Counted from the first letter of the stretch, positions 1 through 8,920 are shown. The stretch: DNA of 64,000 nucleotides from Bradyrhizobium sp. (GCF_027451485.1 NZ_DAIDJE010000156.1:1-64000); one strand, 5' to 3'. The notes: generated by a model from the sequence alone, not told the origin. Made by a program: numbers and translations.

Positions 1-1
1 A

Positions 2-46
2 CGTTTCGGTGTGCAGGCGCAACCGACATTGAAAATCGCCGATTGA
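2..46 (+). CDS. possible 3' end of a CDS cut by the window start
   Basis: The second forward frame is open from the window edge to a TGA at 44-46 and would end in RFGVQAQPTLKIAD. Only 14 codons are visible, so the product cannot be named. Codon choice looks coding-like, but the stretch is too short to be sure. The next gene (76-357) is on the opposite strand, so this would be a convergent pair. Confidence 0.25.
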   Translation, partial: RFGVQAQPTLKIAD

Positions 47-75
47 GTCCCCCAACAGGGCCGGCGCGATTTGCC

Positions 76-357
76 TCAGCATCCGGACAGGTCGCACACT
101 TCCAATACTTTCAAGGATCGTTCCCGGACACAGTTGGCAAACTCGCTGTCCCCGGTACAGGTGTCCACCGCCTTGTTGTTCTGGTCCGTGATACAGTCTG
201 CGAAATTGTGGCCTTCCGCGTCACCGAACTTCTTTCGAAATTTGGCCTGGCAGGCCTTGCTTGCTCTTGCGGTCTGCGCAACCCACTTGTCACGGTCGAT
301 AGCTTCAGCCCGGGCGATCGAGCCAAGCAACATCGCGATGATCAAAATGGATCGCAT
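76..357 (-). CDS. small exported Cys-rich protein, unknown function
   Basis: A 93-residue protein beginning MRSILIIAMLLGSIARAEA, a typical Sec signal peptide with likely cleavage after about residue 19. The mature part holds six Cys residues, which suggests disulfides in the periplasm. The ATG at 357 was preferred over an in-frame start 16 codons upstream because GGAAAGAGAG lies just before it and the signal peptide then starts at residue 1. No family was recognised. The gene stands alone and points away from the SRAP gene at 427. Confidence 0.7.
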   Translation of the reverse strand: MRSILIIAMLLGSIARAEAIDRDKWVAQTARASKACQAKFRKKFGDAEGHNFADCITDQNNKAVDTCTGDSEFANCVRERSLKVLEVCDLSGC

Positions 358-426
358 GTTGTTATCTCTCTTTCCACAGCAGGCAATGCGCCTACGATAT
401 GACATTCGAACGTCGCTGGTTCACCG

Positions 427-1089
427 ATGTGCAATCTCTATAGCATCACCACCAACCAGGCTGCCATCATCGCGCTGTTTCGCGTGGTTAACCGTTACGT
501 CGGCAATCTCGCGCCCATGCCCGGCGTCTTCCCGGACTATCCTGCCCCCGTGGTCCGAAATACCGGTACCGGGACCGAACTGGCGATGATGCGCTGGGGA
601 ATGCCGCCCCCGCCGCGGAGCGGCGGACCGCCCGTGACGAACATCCGCAACACCTCATCGCCGCATTGGCGCGGCTGGCTCAAGCCGGAGAACCGCTGCC
701 TGGTGCCGTTCAACAGCTTTGCGGAATACGCGCCGGAGACAAATCCCGAGACGAAGAAGAAGGACGTGGTCTGGTTCGCACTCGACGACGACCGTCCCCT
801 CACCGCCTTCGCCGGGATTTGGACCACGTTCGACGGCGATCGCGGCACAAAGTCCAAGCCGGTGCCCGGACCGCATCAGGTCTATGGCTTCCTGACGACG
901 TCACCGAACGCCGTGGTCGAACCGATCCATCCCAAGGCCATGCCGGTGATCCTGACCACGGACGAGGAGCGCGACGTCTGGCTGCGCGCGCCGTGGGACG
1001 AAGCGAAGGCCCTGCAACGGCCACTGCCGGACGATCAGTTGAAAATCGTGATGCGTGGTCCGGACAAGGAAGATCCGGGCATCGCATGA
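427..1089 (+). CDS. SRAP (SOS response-associated peptidase) family protein, YedK/HMCES type
   Basis: 220 residues beginning MCNLYS. In this family (YedK, HMCES) the initiator Met is removed and Cys2 links covalently to abasic sites in single-stranded DNA, protecting them during replication. The expected active-site residues are visible: Cys2, Asn near 72-75 (NIRN), Glu near 100 (FAEYAP) and His168 (HPKAMPV). Length matches the usual 210-240. No LexA box was recognised in the short upstream gap, so SOS control is not shown. Family assignment is secure; the DNA-crosslink role is from known members. Confidence 0.92.
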   Translation: MCNLYSITTNQAAIIALFRVVNRYVGNLAPMPGVFPDYPAPVVRNTGTGTELAMMRWGMPPPPRSGGPPVTNIRNTSSPHWRGWLKPENRCLVPFNSFAEYAPETNPETKKKDVVWFALDDDRPLTAFAGIWTTFDGDRGTKSKPVPGPHQVYGFLTTSPNAVVEPIHPKAMPVILTTDEERDVWLRAPWDEAKALQRPLPDDQLKIVMRGPDKEDPGIA

Positions 1090-1120
1090 ATGCGGGACGC
1101 AGAGTGAGCGGTCCGATTCA

Positions 1121-1176
1121 GGATTTGACATCGCGTTTTGCGAACTGCGGCCAGGTGGGTAGCGAATGTCAAATCC
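1121..1176. repeat. family A palindrome (TGACATTCG type)
   Basis: Arms GGATTTGACATCGC (1121-1134) and GCGAATGTCAAATCC (1162-1176) are inverted copies apart from one missing base, followed by ACTCCAC. The same right arm recurs at 11736, 14506 and 54558. It is the first of three consecutive palindromes between the SRAP gene and the gene ending at 1349. Confidence 0.85.
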
Positions 1177-1192
1177 ACTCCACCGGTGCGGC

Positions 1193-1247
1193 GAATTTGA
1201 AGTTCCTATCGGTCTCGCTGCAAGTTCGTCATAGGAACTTCAAATTC
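1193..1247. repeat. family B palindrome (TTGAAGTTCCTAT type)
   Basis: A perfect 17-bp inverted repeat: GAATTTGAAGTTCCTAT at 1193-1209 and its complement at 1231-1247, flanked by GCGGC and GCCGC. A related copy lies at 32541-32596 and a diverged one at 45484-45549. Confidence 0.9.
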
Positions 1248-1289
1248 AAAGCCGCTACTCAGAAATCAATAAGTTGCCAGAGCTCCTTT

Positions 1290-1342
1290 GATTCCGAAGT
1301 TCGCATCGGAGGCCGCCGCGATATCCTGCGAACTTCGGAATC
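1290..1342. repeat. family C palindrome (TTCCGAAGTTCG type)
   Basis: A perfect 16-bp inverted repeat: GATTCCGAAGTTCGCA at 1290-1305 and its complement at 1327-1342. Together with 1193-1247 it makes a composite unit that recurs at 32541-32687 with the same spacing and order. It ends 7 bp before the stop codon of the minus-strand gene at 1349, so it could act as that gene's 3' hairpin. Confidence 0.9.
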
Positions 1343-1348
1343 GGAGCG

Positions 1349-1600
1349 CTACCCGTTCTCCAATACGCCAAGCATCGTGTTGCAGGCGCCCTCGGCCTCG
1401 GTGAATGTATCGAACGGCGAACCGATGACCTTGATCGCGCCTATTCCCGAATGGTCCGGGCGCCATGATGCAAGGAAGCCGCGACGTCCGTGAAAGCCGG
1501 GACCTGACGGACTTGCGAAGGTAATGACGAACGAAACGTCGGCGCAGCTGGCGCTCCATACGTCCATGTTTTCGACGGCCTGATGGAATTGCAGAGACAT
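1349..1600 (-). CDS. conserved-looking hypothetical protein, 83 aa
   Basis: Begins MSLQFHQAVENMDVWSAS. The start at 1600 is supported by AGGGGAG about 10 nt upstream. No signal peptide, membrane segment or known motif was seen; it is a small soluble protein with several Gly-Phe and Gly-Ala segments. It stands alone between the triple palindrome downstream and a CtrA-type box about 125 bp upstream. Confidence 0.6.
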   Translation of the reverse strand: MSLQFHQAVENMDVWSASCADVSFVITFASPSGPGFHGRRGFLASWRPDHSGIGAIKVIGSPFDTFTEAEGACNTMLGVLENG

Positions 1601-1724
1601 GTTCGAGAACTCCCCTGAATCCTCAAAACCCCGCCCATGTCGATATTCCGCCGATTCCTGCGGCAATTTTAAGGGCCGAAGTCCGGCATCTTCCGGAGCC
1701 AAATGCGGCCTTTTTCGGATTCCG

Positions 1725-1740
1725 TTAACCCTTTGTTAAC
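1725..1740 (+). promoter_or_regulatory. CtrA-type binding site
   Basis: TTAA-CCCTTTG-TTAAC fits the alphaproteobacterial CtrA consensus TTAA-N7-TTAAC exactly. It lies 50-65 bp upstream of the ATG at 1790 of a small membrane protein, and about 125 bp upstream of the divergent gene starting at 1600. The match is seen directly; binding is inferred. Confidence 0.6.
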
Positions 1741-1789
1741 CATGAATATCCACCCTGCCCGCGGGGCTGGGGCTCGATGGGGCAACGGC

Positions 1790-1909
1790 ATGTCGGGAAA
1801 TGAGGGACCCGCCGAAGCAAACCTGCTGTCGGCGTTCGCGTTGATGATCGGCGGCGCCTTGGGTGCCGCTGTTCCCATGACGATCGTGATCATCTGGATT
1901 TGCTCGTGA
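1790..1909 (+). CDS. very small single-span membrane protein, 39 aa
   Basis: The reading frame starting at ATG 1790 gives a peptide whose residues from about 10 to 37 (LLSAFALMIGGALGAA and onward) are a hydrophobic membrane span ending WICS. An in-frame ATG at 1742 exists but lies 2 bp after the CtrA-type box, so it would lie in the promoter. The Shine-Dalgarno for 1790 is weak (GGGGCAACGGC). No family was recognised. Confidence 0.4.
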   Translation: MSGNEGPAEANLLSAFALMIGGALGAAVPMTIVIIWICS

Positions 1910-1989
1910 CGGCGCCTCGAATTCGGTGCGCCGCCGCCGTGCTGCTTGTTGCATTGAAGCGGCGGATTTTGCCGCAGGCCCCGCACTGC

Positions 1990-2017
1990 TTGTAAAATCG
2001 CGAAAAGAGTATATATA
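1990..2017 (+). promoter_or_regulatory. sigma70-like promoter for the cold-shock gene
   Basis: TTGTAA (1990-1995), a 16-bp spacer and TATATA (2012-2017). It would start transcription near 2024 and give a leader of about 125 nt before the cold-shock gene. Long leaders are typical of cspA mRNAs. Confidence 0.5.
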
Positions 2018-2100
2018 GCTTTTTGTTCGATTAGCCGCTGTGCCTTGTTGAATGCGCCCGCGGGCTCCTTTTCCAAAGACATCGACGAAGTTGAATTCAT

Positions 2101-2119
2101 TCGCGCGACTGTCGCGCGA
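2101..2119 (+). promoter_or_regulatory. palindrome in the cold-shock gene leader
   Basis: TCGCGCGA-CTG-TCGCGCGA. Two 8-bp self-complementary blocks lie 30 bp upstream of the cold-shock start codon, just before GGAGAAGAG. It could be an RNA hairpin near the ribosome site or a protein operator. Confidence 0.5.
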
Positions 2120-2148
2120 AAACGCGCACGTGCGCTTTGGAGAAGAGA

Positions 2149-2358
2149 ATGACGACAGGTACTGTGAAATGGTTCAATGGCCAAAAGGGCTTCGGATTCA
2201 TCCAGCCGAACGAGGGCGGCAATGATGTGTTCGTGCACATTAGCGCCGTCGAGCGTGCCGGGCTTTCCGGACTGGCCGAGGGACAGCAGGTGACGTTCGA
2301 GATCAAGGCCGACCGCATGCGCGGCAAGGTCAGCGCAGACAATCTTTCGCTGGCGTAA
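2149..2358 (+). CDS. cold-shock domain protein, CspA family
   Basis: 69 residues, [10 protein letters not shown] onward, the standard size for a single cold-shock domain (OB fold). RNP1 KGFGFI lies at 13-18 and RNP2 VFVHI at 27-31, with the aromatic residues that stack on single-stranded RNA or DNA. Family members melt mRNA structure in the cold. The ATG at 2149 is preferred over an in-frame TTG at 2137 because GGAGAAGAG directly precedes it. The gene is monocistronic, with a long leader carrying a palindrome and a hairpin terminator downstream. Confidence 0.95.
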   Translation: MTTGTVKWFNGQKGFGFIQPNEGGNDVFVHISAVERAGLSGLAEGQQVTFEIKADRMRGKVSADNLSLA

Positions 2359-2397
2359 GGCAGACGACGTCTTTCCACGGATGTACTGGAAAGCTGT

Positions 2398-2430
2398 GCC
2401 CGTTCAACCCTCGGGGTTGGGCGGGTTTTC
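2398..2430 (+). terminator. intrinsic terminator of the cold-shock gene
   Basis: A GC-rich stem (CCCGTTCAACCC pairing with GGTTGGGCGGG, loop TCGG) followed by TTTTCC, 40 bp after the stop codon. Confidence 0.75.
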
Positions 2431-2526
2431 CGTTTGGCGAGCATCGTTGCCGGTGCGATGATGGCGAGAAAATGAGGGAGATGGCCCCGCATTGCCACCG
2501 GCTCCGGCTATTCGGCACAATCCGAG

Positions 2527-2862
2527 CTAAAGTTGCGAGGTCGAGGCTTGCGTCCGCAACTGACGACAGAAATTGTCCAGCAGGCGTTGGGTGAGTTCGA
2601 ATGTCGCAATGAGCCGGTCCAGTCCTGCGCGCTGGGCCGGATGAACTTCTCCGTCGCGCATCCAACGAAGCCGATCCAGCCGGCTCCGGCCGTTCGCCGC
2701 CCTGCTTTCTGCAAATTCAAGCTGCTCCTGATAACGGCCGAGCTTGTCCTCTTCCTCGACGAGCCGCTTGACGATGGCCGCATAGCTCTCCGGCGCGAGA
2801 TCGGAATCATCCAGGGTTTCGAGAAAGTGGTCGATGTTCGCGCGGAAGACAGAGTCTGGCAT
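2527..2862 (-). CDS. hypothetical alpha-helical protein, 111 aa
   Basis: Starts MPDSVFRANIDHFLETL at ATG 2862, with AAGGACC upstream. A longer in-frame extension lacks coding character and a ribosome site. The sequence is rich in Leu, Glu and Arg, with heptad-like spacing through about residues 30-65, and looks all-helical and cytosolic. No family was recognised and it has no operon partner. Confidence 0.6.
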   Translation of the reverse strand: MPDSVFRANIDHFLETLDDSDLAPESYAAIVKRLVEEEDKLGRYQEQLEFAESRAANGRSRLDRLRWMRDGEVHPAQRAGLDRLIATFELTQRLLDNFCRQLRTQASTSQL

Positions 2863-3132
2863 CAAGCGGTCCTTCGGCTCTCGAAGCGCGAGACTACAAG
2901 AAACCGCCGAGTGCCGGAACGAGATACTCACGGTTATGATTGTAGATCTCCTAACATTCCGCCGCTCGTCTGCGGACGAGTGATCGTTGCCGCGCATTGC
3001 AGCGGCGCGGCCCTGCGTCCCCCGGGGCATCAGGACTAGTCCCTTTGCCCGTGTGAAAAAGGCTCAATGGCAACAAGATGCCGGGCAAACTGACCCGTGC
3101 TCCCCAGGACTGCCCCGTGGGGGGAGAGCGAC

Positions 3133-3173
3133 GGATGGTCCCGCGCTTCGGTGATGCGGTGCCGGGACCATCC
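3133..3173. repeat. 11-bp perfect inverted repeat in a 574-bp intergenic region
   Basis: GGATGGTCCCG (3133-3143) and CGGGACCATCC (3163-3173) can form a hairpin. It is the only clear structure in the gene-free stretch 2863-3436, and could be an operator or processing hairpin for the outer-membrane-like gene at 3437. No open frame in this stretch has coding character. Confidence 0.6.
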
Positions 3174-3436
3174 AAGCTCGCGCGAAAGGCGCGTCGCTTC
3201 TCCGAACGCTTCGGACCAAGGTCGGCGCGCATCATTGCACCGCGCGCAGGATGACCCCCCACCAGCCTGCCGTCCGCCCGGAGCACTTGACGCCCAACCA
3301 ATTCCTTGAGGATTTCTCATCAGGCCGTTCGCCTTGCGGCTTGTGCCGGCCGGACGCCGGATGGAGAGTATCGCCCGACAAGACCGGGAGAGGCGTGAGG
3401 ACGCCTGCCTGAACACGAGTTGGAAGACCGATCCCG

Positions 3437-4345
3437 ATGCCGTTTCCGTTGCGAACCGCCGCCCTCGTCGCAACCTGCGTCGCGTGCGTCTGTGCCGCAT
3501 CTGCAAAGGACGGCGATGACGACAGCGGCGCAACGAGCCAGTCGGACGCGACGCCGTCGATCTACCTGGATATGAAATCGAGCTATGTGTCGCTTCCGGC
3601 CGGAGCGCTGCCCATTGGACTGGGGAATTCGGCACTGTTTCCCAATCTGCAAGGCGTCCTGCTCGCCAACGGCACGGCCTTGCCGCACCCCAGCGGGATC
3701 AGCCTGCCCGCGATCCAGGGTGCCGTCGTCGATCTTCCCCTCACCATCGACGTGACCGACCGCGTGTCGCTCTATGCCGGCGTTTCAGCAAGCTCGATCA
3801 GCACACCCGTCAGCGATTGGTCGACGCCGGCGATCACAAGCTGGAACATCGGATTCCAGGCGGATCTCTACAAGCAGGACGGCGGATCGATTCCCACCAT
3901 CACATGGCAGCCGACCATTACGCAGTCGGTGCCCAACAGCAGCCCGCTTTCGACGACAATATTCACCAACATCCTCGAATTTGACTATGCCTTCGACAAG
4001 GACGAGACGCGCGGATTGCTTGCCGGCGTGCAGGACACCCGCGTCTCGCTCAACACTGCGCTGGCAAACATCCATCCAAGTACGATCGGGTACGTCGGCG
4101 GCTACTATCAATGGCCGAACAACTGGAAATTCACCGGACGCCTCGGCGTGCAATCATTTGGCGGCGCCGAGCTTCTGAACTTCACGCCGGTACATCCCCT
4201 GACCCAGCCGGTCGCGCGCTTCGACCTGGATCGGATGGATGACAATGACAACCGCCTGTTCGGCGTGATGCTGGAAATCATGTGGATGCCCAAACCCGCC
4301 TACCAGTTGACACTGAGGACTCCCCTTTACTTCGCGCGCAACTGA
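3437..4345 (+). CDS. exported protein with outer-membrane beta-barrel character
   Basis: 302 residues. MPFPLRTAALVATCVACVC begins a Sec signal peptide ending around AASA-KDG. The mature region is rich in Ser, Thr, Asn and alternating hydrophobic residues (for example WKFTGRLGVQSFGG, YQLTLRTPLYFARN), as in outer-membrane beta strands. No specific porin or transporter family was recognised. It opens a run of four plus-strand genes for exported proteins (3437, 4543, 5064, 5589), which suggests envelope work. Function is unknown. Confidence 0.7.
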   Translation: MPFPLRTAALVATCVACVCAASAKDGDDDSGATSQSDATPSIYLDMKSSYVSLPAGALPIGLGNSALFPNLQGVLLANGTALPHPSGISLPAIQGAVVDLPLTIDVTDRVSLYAGVSASSISTPVSDWSTPAITSWNIGFQADLYKQDGGSIPTITWQPTITQSVPNSSPLSTTIFTNILEFDYAFDKDETRGLLAGVQDTRVSLNTALANIHPSTIGYVGGYYQWPNNWKFTGRLGVQSFGGAELLNFTPVHPLTQPVARFDLDRMDDNDNRLFGVMLEIMWMPKPAYQLTLRTPLYFARN

Positions 4346-4441
4346 CGACGTCGCGTTTACCTCGGCGCGCCTGTCGGGCCGGCCCGCAGCGGAGCGGCTC
4401 CATCAGCCTCAAAGTGTCTGGCAAACCGCCAATTTTGCAAT

Positions 4442-4455
4442 TTGAGCTAGGTCAA
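4442..4455 (+). promoter_or_regulatory. FixK/FNR-type box
   Basis: TTGA-GCTAGG-TCAA matches TTG(A/C)-N6-(T/G)CAA. It is centred at 4448.5, about 94 bp before the ATG at 4543. A class II arrangement would start transcription near 4490. The match is seen; regulation is inferred. Confidence 0.5.
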
Positions 4456-4542
4456 GGAGCGAAGGTTCCTTGCGTGAGAGCGTTTAGGCGAAGCTTGAGC
4501 AAGGCTTTTTGTATTTGTCCGAATGAAAGAAGAGGGGCGGTC

Positions 4543-4959
4543 ATGCGCGTTCTCGGGAAGTCACTGGCCTGTGGTTTGGCAGCGGCGCTGCTTGCAGGGC
4601 AAATCGGTGTGGCAACGGCGGCCCCGCTGCCGACCAACATCTCCGCGATGAAGTCGGCCGTGGAGAGGCCGACACCGGTCTATTGGCGCGGCGGCTGGGG
4701 CTGGGGCGCCGGAGCAATCGCCGGCGCGCTGATCGGTGGAGCAATCGCGAGCGGCGCCTACGGTTATTATGGCGGTCCGGCCTACTACTACGGCTACGGC
4801 TATCCCTACGCCTATCCGTATCCTTACACCGGCTATTACGCGCCGTACTATGGCGGTTACACGCCGTACTACACATATCCGCGCTACCGCTATTATGCCC
4901 GTCCCTACGGCGTCCATCGCCGCGGTTACGTCCGGCATCACCATTACCGCCATCGGTGA
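4543..4959 (+). CDS. exported Tyr/Gly/Pro-rich protein
   Basis: 138 residues. MRVLGKSLACGLAAALLAG starts a signal peptide cleaved near TAA-APL. A glycine-zipper-like segment (GAGAIAGALIGGAIASGAYG) at about 55-75 is followed by a long Tyr/Pro/Gly tract and a basic His/Arg tail. Such proteins are common in Bradyrhizobium envelopes, but no function is known to me. The start is fixed by AGAGGGGCGG. The FixK/FNR-type box upstream suggests induction at low oxygen. Confidence 0.75.
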   Translation: MRVLGKSLACGLAAALLAGQIGVATAAPLPTNISAMKSAVERPTPVYWRGGWGWGAGAIAGALIGGAIASGAYGYYGGPAYYYGYGYPYAYPYPYTGYYAPYYGGYTPYYTYPRYRYYARPYGVHRRGYVRHHHYRHR

Positions 4960-5063
4960 GCTTTCAACGCTCTCCTGCCCTTGCGCGCATATAGGCTCCG
5001 CATTCGACCATCCGGTCGACTTGCGGCGCCGGCAATCACGACCATTGCGAACCCCGTTGAGCA

Positions 5064-5501
5064 ATGCCCCGATCATTTTCCAGGGCGATGGCGTCTGCCT
5101 CCGCCATTGTCTTGCTGTTGGTGGCCTGCGACAGCGGCTTCGCCGAGGTTGCGGTTCAAGTGCAGCTTTCAAGCCAGACGATGAACGTCACGGTCGATGG
5201 TGCTCGATTTGCCGAATGGAGAGTCTCGACGGCGCGACGCGGCTACCGGACTCCGGTCGGGACCTACAAGCCATATTCTCTCGAGACGATGCACTATTCC
5301 AAGCTCTACGACTACACGCCGATGCCGTACTCGATCTTCTTTCACAGCGGATACGCCATTCACGGTACCTCTGAAGTGCGCAATCTCGGGCGACCGGTTT
5401 CGCATGGCTGCATCAGGCTCAGTCCTGATCATGCGCGCTCCCTTTTCGAACTGATCCGGGCGGAAGGAAAACAGAACACGACGATCGAGATCGTCCCGTA
5501 A
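5064..5501 (+). CDS. L,D-transpeptidase (YkuD domain), probably lipid- or membrane-anchored
   Basis: 145 residues. The YkuD signature is complete: HG at 100-101, then SHGCIRL at 113-119 with catalytic Cys116 and Arg118. The family forms 3-3 peptidoglycan crosslinks or attaches proteins to peptidoglycan in the periplasm. The N-terminus has a hydrophobic stretch ending LVAC, which fits a lipobox with Cys22, so a lipoprotein is possible. An internal Met at residue 9 is an alternative start. At 145 aa it is about the minimal catalytic domain with no LysM partner. Neighbours are small exported proteins. Confidence 0.88.
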   Translation: MPRSFSRAMASASAIVLLLVACDSGFAEVAVQVQLSSQTMNVTVDGARFAEWRVSTARRGYRTPVGTYKPYSLETMHYSKLYDYTPMPYSIFFHSGYAIHGTSEVRNLGRPVSHGCIRLSPDHARSLFELIRAEGKQNTTIEIVP

Positions 5502-5588
5502 ATTGCCTTCCTGCTTGGAACCTGACGGCAAAGCGGCAGGTTTAAGATGCGATCGCCGCCATCCGGCCGGCATACGGGAGGGAATCAC

Positions 5589-5843
5589 ATGAGACTGCTT
5601 GTCGCCGCGCTGTTCTCGCTTGGGCTTGGGCTCGGGCTCGGTTTGAATCCTGGCGCCGCGCAGGCCTATGATGGCTGCGGCCCGGGCTGCCACGCCGCCG
5701 TCAATGGCGGCTGCGTCGTGAACGGCTGGGAAGCCGGCGCGGTGGCCTGGAACGAATGCCCCGCCGGCGCACATCCGCAGCCACCTTGCGGTACGTATTA
5801 CGTCTGGCGCAAGCACTCCAGGATGTGCATGCGGTTGAATTGA
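5589..5843 (+). CDS. small exported Cys/Gly-rich protein
   Basis: 84 residues. MRLLVAALFSLGLGLGLGL is a signal peptide with a run of Leu-Gly repeats, and cleavage is likely after AQA. The mature part begins YDGCGPGCHAAVNGGC and has six Cys, suggesting disulfides. The ATG at 5589 is chosen over one 14 codons upstream because GGGAGGGAATC lies just before it. It follows the L,D-transpeptidase by 87 bp. No function was recognised. Confidence 0.7.
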   Translation: MRLLVAALFSLGLGLGLGLNPGAAQAYDGCGPGCHAAVNGGCVVNGWEAGAVAWNECPAGAHPQPPCGTYYVWRKHSRMCMRLN

Positions 5844-6021
5844 ACTGTCATCCCGGACCGCGAGCATAGCGAGCGAGACCGCGATCCATTCTCAGCGATC
5901 GGTCGAACCGTTCGATCGAATCCGGTTCGATGCTCGACGCGCGGCTCCGAGGAAGATTGCTTGCGCGTTCCGACCACAGGCCGCCGACGCGCCATGACGA
6001 CGACGAAGGGCGATAACGAAA

Positions 6022-6045
6022 AGAGGCGGCCGTCCGGCCGCCTCT
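6022..6045 (-). terminator. intrinsic terminator of the exported-protein gene at 6071-6562
   Basis: A perfect 11-bp stem AGAGGCGGCCG with a 2-nt loop, followed on the minus strand by TTTTCGTTAT. It lies 26 bp past the stop codon. Confidence 0.85.
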
Positions 6046-6070
6046 CCGCTCGTCGTCAGCCAAAGCTCAA

Positions 6071-6562
6071 TCAGCGGTGATACCAGTCCTTCGCGGCGTA
6101 GGGGCGGCAATCATACGGGCCTACGCCCGGACGGCACTCGTAGTCGCCCCAATTGCTCGATGCATAATACGGACCCTCGTAGCCGGGGCCCATGGCATAG
6201 GGACCTTCGCCAAACGGAGCGGCGGCGATGGCGCCCGCCGTGCCGATCGCGCCGGCGGCGATCGCGCCTGCGGTGTTCACGGCGCCGGCTGCGACGTTGG
6301 CGCCCGCGGCGACCGGGTTAGGCCCATAACCGTATCCCGGGCCAGGTCCATAACTGGGTGCACGCCCATAGCCGCGCGCATAGCCATGCCGGGCATAGCG
6401 CATGTGGCGGTGCGAGACCGCAACGTGTTTCGAAACCTTGGCATGGCTGACCCGCGTCTGGGCCTTTTCAACCGCTTGCGCGCTGCCGACCGACCAACTC
6501 AATGAAAGCAAAGTCGCACATGCGAAAGTCGTGGCTGCGGTCGCAATTTTTCCTGGGTTCAT
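6071..6562 (-). CDS. exported Gly/Ala/Tyr-rich protein
   Basis: 163 residues. MNPGKIATAATTFACATLLS begins a signal peptide cleaved near AQA-VEK. A basic His/Arg region is followed by a GYGRAPSYGPGPGYGYGP tract, a hydrophobic Ala/Gly segment of about 35 residues that could insert in a membrane (AGAIAAGAIGTAGAIAAAPFG), and a tail with two Cys (DYECRPG, PYDCRPY). This layout resembles other small envelope proteins of Bradyrhizobium. Function is unknown. Confidence 0.7.
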   Translation of the reverse strand: MNPGKIATAATTFACATLLSLSWSVGSAQAVEKAQTRVSHAKVSKHVAVSHRHMRYARHGYARGYGRAPSYGPGPGYGYGPNPVAAGANVAAGAVNTAGAIAAGAIGTAGAIAAAPFGEGPYAMGPGYEGPYYASSNWGDYECRPGVGPYDCRPYAAKDWYHR

Positions 6563-6881
6563 TCGCTCTTCTCCGTTGCTGAATTCCTCCCCGGGGCGTG
6601 CCCGGTCGCGGGCAACAAACGTCCCGCCGCAGATAGGGTTCCAGGTTCCATCGCAGATCAGTGATTTGTGAGGGGATTCGTTCCGGGACCGCGCCTCCCG
6701 GCACGGACTCCGGACCCCTGCGGCGCCGCGCGAACGTCAGGAAAAATGGAACCGCGCCGCGCCGTCCACGCCAATAGCTTCGCCATTTTGGCGCGACGGC
6801 GCATCCCGCAAGAAGGCAAGCGTCGGGATCACGTCGCCGGATCGGGGTTCGATGCCCGCCCTCGGAACGAGCGCGGCGTCG
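6563..6881. other. intergenic region without a recognised feature
   Basis: This 319-bp stretch separates the end of leuA from the start of the minus-strand exported-protein gene. No convincing promoter, terminator or palindrome was seen; open frames here have no ribosome site. Confidence 0.4.
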
Positions 6882-8441
<1,560 letters not shown>

Positions 8442-8512
8442 CTGCTGATTCCTTTGGGTCGGTGCGGCTCGCATTTCCTGCGCGCTGAAGGGTTTCTCGG
8501 TTGCGGTACGAA

Positions 8513-8556
8513 CCCCTGAGTGCCCAGGCGTAAACCGCCCAGACGGCCCTCAGGGG
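8513..8556 (-). promoter_or_regulatory. leuA attenuator hairpins
   Basis: CCCCTGAG (8513-8520) and CTCAGGGG (8549-8556) are perfect inverted copies; the distal arm overlaps the end and stop codon of the leader peptide. A competing hairpin, GGCCC-CTGA-GGGCC, sits on the same stop codon. Mutually exclusive stems next to a Leu-rich leader are the hallmark of ribosome-mediated attenuation. No strong U tract follows, so termination could be Rho-assisted or the control translational. Confidence 0.55.
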
Positions 8557-8678
8557 CCGATAAGAAGCAGAAGCCCGCCGAGAAGCAGGGTGGGCAGCGA
8601 CGCAGGCAAAATCGAGCGTCGGGCCTCAGGCGTGGCCGCCTGCCCCAAGACTTCGATCATTTCGCTGCGAATCAGCAT
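8550..8678 (-). CDS. leuA leader peptide
   Basis: A 42-codon frame on the minus strand that ends LLLGGLLLLIGP and then TGA, with seven Leu codons (CTG, CTT, CTC) in its last twelve sense codons. AAGGG lies 7 nt before the ATG at 8678; an internal ATG at 8660 would give 36 codons. The TGA lies inside the arms of two competing hairpins, 109 bp upstream of leuA. Ribosome stalling at the Leu codons when charged tRNA-Leu is scarce would change the RNA fold. The frame and codons are seen; the mechanism is inferred from known leu leaders. Confidence 0.75.
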   Translation of the reverse strand: MLIRSEMIEVLGQAATPEARRSILPASLPTLLLGGLLLLIGP

Positions 8679-8920
8679 TGCCGAGCCCTTTTGCGGCAAC
8701 CTTCGGATAAAACCGTTGACGCTTGGTTGCGAAGGCCGCCGCTCACGACCTTTCTAGACGAGTTCGACGCAATATCGCAATGCCAAAAGAAGGGCAGCGG
8801 AGCTGACCTAAATGGACTCTCGCCGCCACAGGCGGGCTCGAACCTGCATATCCTTCGCCTTCGCCAAAGAGCCTTTTGCGAAGCGGAAACCGATGCTCGA
8901 TCCGGCTTGGCCCGGACCGC

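Noticed and set aside
1742..1789. ATG 1742 as the start of the small membrane protein
   Set aside because: It lies 2 bp after the CtrA-type box, so it would be upstream of any transcript controlled there, and has no ribosome site.
8816..8860. tRNA T-arm-like sequence (GCAGGTTCGAGCCCGCC on the minus strand) upstream of the leuA leader
   Set aside because: The T-stem does not pair, and no matching acceptor 5' strand, D-arm or anticodon arm could be found; CCGCC-TGT-GGCGG is just a small hairpin.
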